Below are positions 59,539 to 64,000 of a stretch of 64,000 nt of DNA, piece by piece. Origin of the DNA: Pseudomonas serbica. GTDB lineage: Bacteria > Pseudomonadota > Gammaproteobacteria > Pseudomonadales > Pseudomonadaceae. The stretch is taken from the NCBI RefSeq assembly GCF_028823535.1, contig NZ_JAQIYM010000002.1, forward strand, positions 1 through 64,000. Direction: 5' to 3'. The translations under genes and the position numbers were made by a program. The first letter of the stretch is position 1, and the number at the start of each line of letters is the position of its first letter. The notes beneath the pieces are model-generated. The model saw only the letters and a program-made list of their open reading frames with translations, had not been told where the DNA came from and made no database searches.

Positions 59539-59907
59539 CTATTTGTTTGGCGCGGCCTCGGGAAAACCGCCCGGCGGGTCGAGGTTGTCCAGCGCTCGAT
59601 TGACCAACAGCTCACCCAGCACGGCCAGCTGTTGAATCGCCAACATGACATTGCGGCGCGAACCTTCCACTTCACACGCAAGGTCGGTGGCCATGACATT
59701 CAGGGACGCGAGGGTTTCGCAGGCGTGACAGAGCAAGGACTCGGTGTCGACGTTCGGAATGATGGTGAACACATGGCTGACAGGGTCGGGGCGATTCGGA
59801 TTACGCAGGCGCGCGCTGACAAGAGGTTCGGTGACTTCGCAGAGCCTGGATATATCGACAGCCTCGGAGGTTGATGGGGCCGGGGAGTTGGGGGCGTTCT
59901 TTTTCAT
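59539..59907 (-). CDS. Small conserved Pseudomonas protein of unknown function (DUF3077/DUF6124-like)
   Basis: Predicted cytoplasmic protein of 122 residues. The N-terminal third is polar and Pro/Ser-rich. The central block SHVFTIIPNVDTESLLCHACETLASLNVMA and the following amphipathic helix (RRNVMLAIQQLAVLGELLVNRAL) resemble small Pseudomonas proteins of DUF3077/DUF6124, which often come in several copies per genome. I know no function for them. A good ribosome site (GGAG) lies just before the start. It is upstream of, and on the same strand as, the pump operon but 241 bases away. Confidence 0.65.
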   Translation of the reverse strand: MKKNAPNSPAPSTSEAVDISRLCEVTEPLVSARLRNPNRPDPVSHVFTIIPNVDTESLLCHACETLASLNVMATDLACEVEGSRRNVMLAIQQLAVLGELLVNRALDNLDPPGGFPEAAPNK

Positions 59908-60327
59908 ATTGGAGCTCCATGCAAGGTTGAAGAGCCAGTCCCATTCCGCCAGTCAAAATTGATTAGCGGCAATGCTTTAGTTGGCGGGCCGCTAGATTTA
60001 TTACCAGAAAATTCAAACTAATTAATCAAAAAAATGAACATCTATGTAATTAAATGATTCATGTTTGGTTGTGTTTATTGTTGCTTTCTTGTTTCTGTAG
60101 GTTTGTTCGCTAGAGTCATTCTGGTCTCTGTAAGAAATGTCCTCGATGCATGTGGGGTAGGTATGTAGGAAACGACGCTGAACAAGATGATATGAAACAT
60201 AGTTTGACGGATGAAAGTCGTGGTTGCAGTATTGCTTTTTTGCCCAAAGGGTAGGTGCAGTAATCCGGTTTCATACAAAGACATCTGTGTGGTTATTTTT
60301 ATAGTTTATTGAGGTGGTAGCTATTAA
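59908..60327. other. AT-rich intergenic stretch, probable promoter region of the 60328 operon
   Basis: About 420 bases with clearly higher A+T than the rest of the window, marking the left edge of the AT-rich segment. GAGGTGG near 60311 is the ribosome site of the next gene. I see no convincing gene; a 69-codon frame on the minus strand has no ribosome site or recognisable features. No tRNA or direct-repeat attachment site was found. Confidence 0.5.
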
Positions 60328-60924
60328 ATGTACAAGAAAGAAAAAACAGAAAAATTGAAGAGGAATATTAAGTATCTGATCAAGAGTCGCGGAGAGACAC
60401 GGTTGTCGTTGTGCAATTCAAGTGGTTTGACCAGGACGACGATTTACAACATTCTGGAAGGAAAAGTTGTCAATGTTCAACAGTCCACGATTCGTAAGAT
60501 TTCTGATTTTTTCGGTGTGTCTTACAAGGAAATAGAAACTGTTGATTTTGAAGAGAAAGAAACGATAGAAAGCAGTATCTCTCTGCAGGGAAACATGAAT
60601 CCAGCTGCAGTCCCAATCATTAAGGAAAGCCTGCTGTTTAAAAGCCTCGACAAGCGAGTCGGCGAGCTGGCTGCGACTCATCCTCTCACTTATTATTTTG
60701 GCACGGCTTGCAATCTGATTGCTGTGCTCTTGGAGAAGGAGATTCACGGTGTGAACGAATCCGGAGATCTTCTAATAGTAAAAAAAGGATTGTCTTGTGG
60801 TGATAAGGAAAAGCTCGTCTATGACAAGTCAACAAAAAAGCTGTTTGTCACCAGTGCGCCACTTTTAGACTCTGATGCGATTGGTGTTATAGGGGAAATA
60901 ATAGAGGAAAGGTTTAATGGTTGA
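60328..60924 (+). CDS. CI-like HTH regulator with degenerate S24-type domain
   Basis: Predicted DNA-binding regulator of 198 residues. The first 60 hold an XRE-type helix-turn-helix (LSLCNSSGLTRTTIYNILEG and STIRKISDFFGVS). After a linker the C-terminal part (about 95-195) has the pattern of LexA/CI S24 domains (GVNESGDLLIVKKGLS and a late VIGEIIEE), but I cannot find the catalytic Ser and Lys, so it is probably not self-cleaving and may sense a ligand or dimerise. Codon use is AT-rich. The transporter gene starts inside its last codons (eight-base overlap), so the two are translated together. The S24 reading is inference. Confidence 0.7.
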   Translation: MYKKEKTEKLKRNIKYLIKSRGETRLSLCNSSGLTRTTIYNILEGKVVNVQQSTIRKISDFFGVSYKEIETVDFEEKETIESSISLQGNMNPAAVPIIKESLLFKSLDKRVGELAATHPLTYYFGTACNLIAVLLEKEIHGVNESGDLLIVKKGLSCGDKEKLVYDKSTKKLFVTSAPLLDSDAIGVIGEIIEERFNG

Positions 60925-61789
60925 AGACATGGCGAATAGCAGGTATAGGCTGCTTGGGTTTGAAAAAAGTAATAACCTTGCTGTTGTCATGGTCGTTTCA
61001 ACAGGGAAGGTTGTTAAAATAAAACTCGGAGACCTGATGAAAAGCGAGGTCATGGATGATTTTAATAAAATTGAAGTGAAGGATGTTTACAGGAAGTTTT
61101 ACTCGGGCGGACAGGCGTTGACTGCATATGAAATAAGCGATCGGCATGAAAGGTCTTGGATGACCTATGTTGCTCTCAATCTTGCGTTATTTGCTATTTA
61201 TATTTTTACCAATGTTTCTGCGGCTAAGCTTGTTTATCTGGAGTACTTCGAGGTTGTCGTTACGCCGGGGGTTTTTCTGTATCCGTTGACGTTTTTAATA
61301 GTTGATCTTTTGAATGAGTCATATGGGCTTAGGCTCGCAAGGAGGGCAATACTCTTCGCCTTTGCGAGCAATGCTTTTATTCTGGTGCTACTAACTGTCA
61401 CGGGGCACCTTCCTGGTTTGCCTACCTGGAAGCTTGATGAGTCATACAGCGAGGTTATCAGTCATGTCTCATCTGCGTTGTTAGCGTCGTCTGTGTCTTT
61501 TCTCTTTTCTGAGTATGTGAACTCATATTTGCTCTGTAAAATAAAAAAGCTTACTAGCTCAAGGTTTCTATTTTTGCGGGTGTTCTTCAGTACCTTTTTT
61601 GCGGTGATAATTGACAGTTTTATTTTTTGCTTTATTGCATTCTACGGTGCCATGGATAATAGTGATATTTTAAATATAGTTTATGTTCAGATAGCCATCA
61701 AGCTGTGCTTTGCTGTATTTAATGTGTTGCCTGCTTATGGTGCGAGATCGTTATTCAGGAAGTATGTGGCTGGAGCTCAGGTGGCATGA
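60917..61789 (+). CDS. VUT/YhhQ-like transporter, probable queuosine-precursor importer, with N-terminal extension
   Basis: Inner-membrane protein of 290 residues with six hydrophobic segments (from about residue 85). The signature YPLTFLIVDLLNESYG (about 121) and the last helix IKLCFAVFNVLPAYGA fit the VUT family, which includes E. coli YhhQ, an importer of preQ0/preQ1. The first 80 residues form a soluble extension (LLGFEKSNNLAVVMVVSTGKVVKI), which simple YhhQ lacks. AGGAAAGG precedes the ATG at 60917, which overlaps the upstream regulator gene. It faces queC across a shared terminator, and the substrate call rests on family plus this neighbour. Confidence 0.8.
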   Translation: MVEDMANSRYRLLGFEKSNNLAVVMVVSTGKVVKIKLGDLMKSEVMDDFNKIEVKDVYRKFYSGGQALTAYEISDRHERSWMTYVALNLALFAIYIFTNVSAAKLVYLEYFEVVVTPGVFLYPLTFLIVDLLNESYGLRLARRAILFAFASNAFILVLLTVTGHLPGLPTWKLDESYSEVISHVSSALLASSVSFLFSEYVNSYLLCKIKKLTSSRFLFLRVFFSTFFAVIIDSFIFCFIAFYGAMDNSDILNIVYVQIAIKLCFAVFNVLPAYGARSLFRKYVAGAQVA

Positions 61790-61795
61790 GTGATG

Positions 61796-61827
61796 GGGTA
61801 TAAACTGATTGTCTGGAGTTTATACCC
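61796..61827. terminator. Bidirectional hairpin between transporter and queC
   Basis: Perfect 11-base arms (GGGTATAAACT facing AGTTTATACCC) with a ten-base loop, between the convergent stop codons at 61789 and 61839. There is no strong T-tract on either side, but position and stem support termination in both directions. Confidence 0.65.
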
Positions 61828-61838
61828 TTCCCACAAAA

Positions 61839-62540
61839 TCAATATTTCAAATTGATTTTGCTCTTAAGGGTTTTCATGGTTTCCAGCTTGTTTTCCAAAA
61901 AATTGTGTAACCCTGTAGCACGAAGCGTGCAAGCAGCGCAGTTGCTGCAGCCGAAGCCTTTGATTCCATTATAACAAGTCAGCGTGTGGTCTCGGACAAC
62001 GTCCAGTTTGTTATGGTGGTCGGCCAGCGCCCAGGTTTCCGCCTTGGTTAACCACATCAACGGGGTTTCAAACTGTAGTTTGTATTCCATTCCCAGCGCG
62101 ATGGCGTTGTTCAGTGCCTTGACGAACTCATGCCGGCAGTCAGGGTAGCCGGAGTAGTCTGTTTCACAAACGCCGGTGATCACGGTACGGGCTTGCACTT
62201 GATAGGCGTAAATAGCCGCCAAGGTTAAGAACAGAATATTTCTACCGGGTACGAAGGTGCTCGGCAGATTGTCTCCTGCGTTACTTGTGCTTGGTAGCGG
62301 GATGTTGTCGCGCGTCAGGCTGCTGATAGCGAGCTGATTAAGCAATGAAACGTCTAACACCTTGTGCACTTTCACACCAAGCTGTTTGGCAAGTTTTTGC
62401 GCGACTTCAATTTCCGCGAGATGGCGCTGACCATAATCGAAGGTAATACAGTGGATTTCATCGTAGAGCGGTAGCGCATGGATCAAGCAGGTTGTTGAGT
62501 CTTGCCCGCCACTGAAAACGATAACTGCCTTTTTAGTCAT
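61839..62540 (-). CDS. queC: 7-cyano-7-deazaguanine synthase QueC
   Basis: Cytoplasmic ATP-dependent enzyme of 233 residues that turns 7-carboxy-7-deazaguanine and ammonia into preQ0. PP-loop SGGQDSTT is at residues 10-17. Zinc cysteines are at 189, 198, 201 and 204 (CY, then CSNCAAC). I chose the ATG at 62540, with AAGGA upstream; the 14-codon longer frame lacks family similarity. The sequence follows the enterobacterial QueC pattern ([38 protein letters not shown]), whereas as I recall the usual Pseudomonas enzyme reads SGGLDSAT, so this may be an acquired second copy. Other pathway genes (queD, queE, folE) are not in the window. Confidence 0.92.
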   Translation of the reverse strand: MTKKAVIVFSGGQDSTTCLIHALPLYDEIHCITFDYGQRHLAEIEVAQKLAKQLGVKVHKVLDVSLLNQLAISSLTRDNIPLPSTSNAGDNLPSTFVPGRNILFLTLAAIYAYQVQARTVITGVCETDYSGYPDCRHEFVKALNNAIALGMEYKLQFETPLMWLTKAETWALADHHNKLDVVRDHTLTCYNGIKGFGCSNCAACTLRATGLHNFLENKLETMKTLKSKINLKY

Positions 62541-62691
62541 GCTCTTTTCTTCCTTGGAGGGGATCAATGTGTATTCGGGCATTGACCCTACCGGGAAGAT
62601 CAGATTCTGGCTGTGGGAAGTTTCCGAGATGATTGTCGCCGTTTTCCGAATGTGTCATTTGTTGACAAGCATCAACGTTGACGGGTGCACG

Positions 62692-62752
62692 GTAGGAACT
62701 GCTGAAGGCTGCGATCTAAGATCAAAAGATCGCAGCCTTCGGCAACTCCTAC
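62692..62752. repeat. Inverted repeat, REP-like, AAGGCTGCGATC type
   Basis: GTAGGAACTGCTGAAGGCTGCG and its near complement are separated by about a dozen bases. The inner core CTGCGATC/GATCGCAG is a known word of Pseudomonas intergenic repeats and differs from the other REP types here. It lies between the queC upstream region and the 3' end of the thiolase gene. Confidence 0.7.
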
Positions 62753-62765
62753 AGGTGTAGCGGGA

Positions 62766-63947
62766 TCAGGCGCGTTCGAAGATCGCCGCGATGCCCTGGC
62801 CGCCGCCGATGCACATGGTCACCAGCGCGTAACGGCCGCCGGTGCGGTGCAGTTCGTGGATGGCCTTGGTGGCGATAATGGCGCCGGTCGCGCCGACCGG
62901 GTGACCCAGGGCGATGCCCGAGCCGTTCGGGTTGACCTTGGCCGGGTCCAGATCCAGTTCCTGGCTGACTGCACAGGCTTGCGCCGCGAAAGCGATGTTG
63001 GCTTCGATCACGTCCATGTCAGCGACGGTCAGGCCGGCACGCTTGAGTGCCAGGCGGGTGGCCGGGATTGGGCCCAGGCCCATCAGTGTTGGTTCGACGC
63101 CGGCATGGGCGTAGCTGACCAGGCGGGCGAGTGGGTGCAGGTTGTTGACCTGTACGGCAGCGCCGGTGGCCATGACCAGGGCGGCCGCTCCGTCGTTCAG
63201 GCCGGAGGCGTTGCCGGCGGTGACCGAGCCGTCCTTCTTGAACGCTGGCTTCATCGCCGCCAGCTGTTCCAGGGAGGTGGCGCGTGGGTGCTCGTCGACG
63301 CTGAACAGTTTAGTGCCCTTGCGATCCGCAATCTCTACGGTCGCGATCTGCTCGGTGAAGTAGCCATTGGCAATCGCATGGGCTGCGCGCTTCTGGTCTT
63401 CCAGCGCCAGGGCATCCTGCATTTCACGGGTGATGCCGTTACGCTCGGCGACGTTCTCGGCGGTGATACCCATGTGAATGTTGTGGAACGGGTCATGCAG
63501 GATACCCAGCATGTAGTCGACGGCCTGGACGTTGCCCATGCGGGCGCCCCAACGGGCGGATGGCAGCAGGTACGGCCCGCGGCTCATGGACTCGGCACCG
63601 GCGCCGATGGCGATGTCGGCATCGCCCAGCATCAGGGTCTGCGCTGCGCTGACGATGGCTTGCAGGCCTGAGCCGCAGAGGCGGTTGACGTTGTAGGCCG
63701 GGGTTTCTTTCGGAATGCCGGCGTTCATCGCGGCAACCCGGGAGATGTAGGCGTCGCGGGTTTCGGTCGGGATCACGTGGCCCATCACCAGGTGACCGAC
63801 GAGCGCCGGGTCTACAGCGGCCCGTTCCAGGGCGGCTTTCACGGCGGTGGCCGCGAGCTCGGCCGGTGGCACGTCCTTGAGGGATCCGCCGAAGGTGCCA
63901 ATGGCGGTACGGGCGGCGCTGACGACGTAGATTTCCGGGGTGTTCAT
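62766..63947 (-). CDS. Acetyl-CoA C-acetyltransferase (thiolase)
   Basis: Thiolase of 393 residues, the normal length, joining or cleaving acetoacetyl-CoA. The acylated Cys91 is in VNRLCGSGLQAI. The two late motifs, GHPVGATGA (His about 350) and CIGGGQG (Cys about 380), complete the active site. AAAGGAAC lies just upstream of the start at 63947. Any operon partner lies beyond the window's right end. Whether it serves PHB synthesis or acid catabolism (PhbA or AtoB type) cannot be decided here. Confidence 0.93.
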   Translation of the reverse strand: MNTPEIYVVSAARTAIGTFGGSLKDVPPAELAATAVKAALERAAVDPALVGHLVMGHVIPTETRDAYISRVAAMNAGIPKETPAYNVNRLCGSGLQAIVSAAQTLMLGDADIAIGAGAESMSRGPYLLPSARWGARMGNVQAVDYMLGILHDPFHNIHMGITAENVAERNGITREMQDALALEDQKRAAHAIANGYFTEQIATVEIADRKGTKLFSVDEHPRATSLEQLAAMKPAFKKDGSVTAGNASGLNDGAAALVMATGAAVQVNNLHPLARLVSYAHAGVEPTLMGLGPIPATRLALKRAGLTVADMDVIEANIAFAAQACAVSQELDLDPAKVNPNGSGIALGHPVGATGAIIATKAIHELHRTGGRYALVTMCIGGGQGIAAIFERA

Positions 63948-64000
63948 GGCTGTGTTCCTTTCGGTGGATTCTTATCTGTACTGCGATTGAGCAGGGCGTT

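Noticed and set aside
60075..60284. 69-codon minus-strand frame in the AT-rich gap
   Set aside because: No ribosome site, no family resemblance, and it lies in the probable promoter region of the next operon.
62541..62690. Possible preQ1 riboswitch before queC
   Set aside because: I could not find the conserved loop or the terminal A-rich pseudoknot strand in the leader on the minus strand.
59907..62760. Complete prophage or integrative element around queC
   Set aside because: No integrase, structural genes, tRNA or flanking direct repeats are visible; only base composition and the CI-like regulator hint at transfer.

Overview
The window looks like a fluorescent Pseudomonas chromosome of the P. 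fluorescens group. It is GC-rich, carries most of a pyoverdine locus (siderophore assembly, periplasmic maturation, uptake and recycling efflux), and is littered with Pseudomonas-type REP doublets.

Layout. 47-3235: a GH15 glucosidase and a divergent MFS permease. 3401-45460: the pyoverdine locus. In order it holds a type II thioesterase, two giant NRPS genes, an alpha/beta hydrolase, fpvA, pvdE, pvdO, pvdN, pvdM, pvdP, the opmQ/pvdT/pvdR efflux operon, the ECF sigma gene fpvI and pvdA. 45736-50108: a stand-alone pseudo-receiver, a NarL-type regulator and a BvgS-like hybrid kinase. 50205-55738: a LysR regulator, a pirin, two isochorismatase-fold paralogues, an MscS-cNMP channel and an AhpD-like protein. 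56109-59907: a small membrane ORF in an AT-rich patch, an EmrAB-type pump and a DUF-type small protein. 60328-62540: an AT-rich segment with a CI-like regulator, a VUT/YhhQ-like transporter overlapping it, and an enterobacterial-type queC. 62766-63947: an acetyl-CoA acetyltransferase.

How it works together. The NRPS pair reads C-A-T-E-C-A-T-C-A-T then C-A-T-E-C-A-T-C-A-T-TE. Binding-pocket residues read by eye suggest D-Ala, Lys, Thr, D-Ser and two ornithine-derived residues. With the chromophore (PvdL, not in this window) this would give one catecholate and two hydroxamates, the six donors iron needs. PvdA makes N5-hydroxyornithine. PvdE moves ferribactin to the periplasm, where PvdP, PvdM, PvdO and PvdN mature it. 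FpvA imports the ferric form, and PvdRT-OpmQ exports and recycles it. Five transcription units have an exact PvdS iron-starvation box (TAAAT-N16-CGT) and two have near matches. fpvA instead has a Fur-like site.

Main points for a second look: the terminal condensation domain is of the D-accepting type although no epimerase precedes it; PvdM has lost most dipeptidase metal ligands; fpvI has no fpvR beside it and there is no hydroxyornithine acyltransferase in the locus; a receiver-like protein lacks every phosphorylation residue; and an AT-rich segment pairs 7-deazaguanine synthesis with a transporter. All calls come from reading the sequence. No database search was run.
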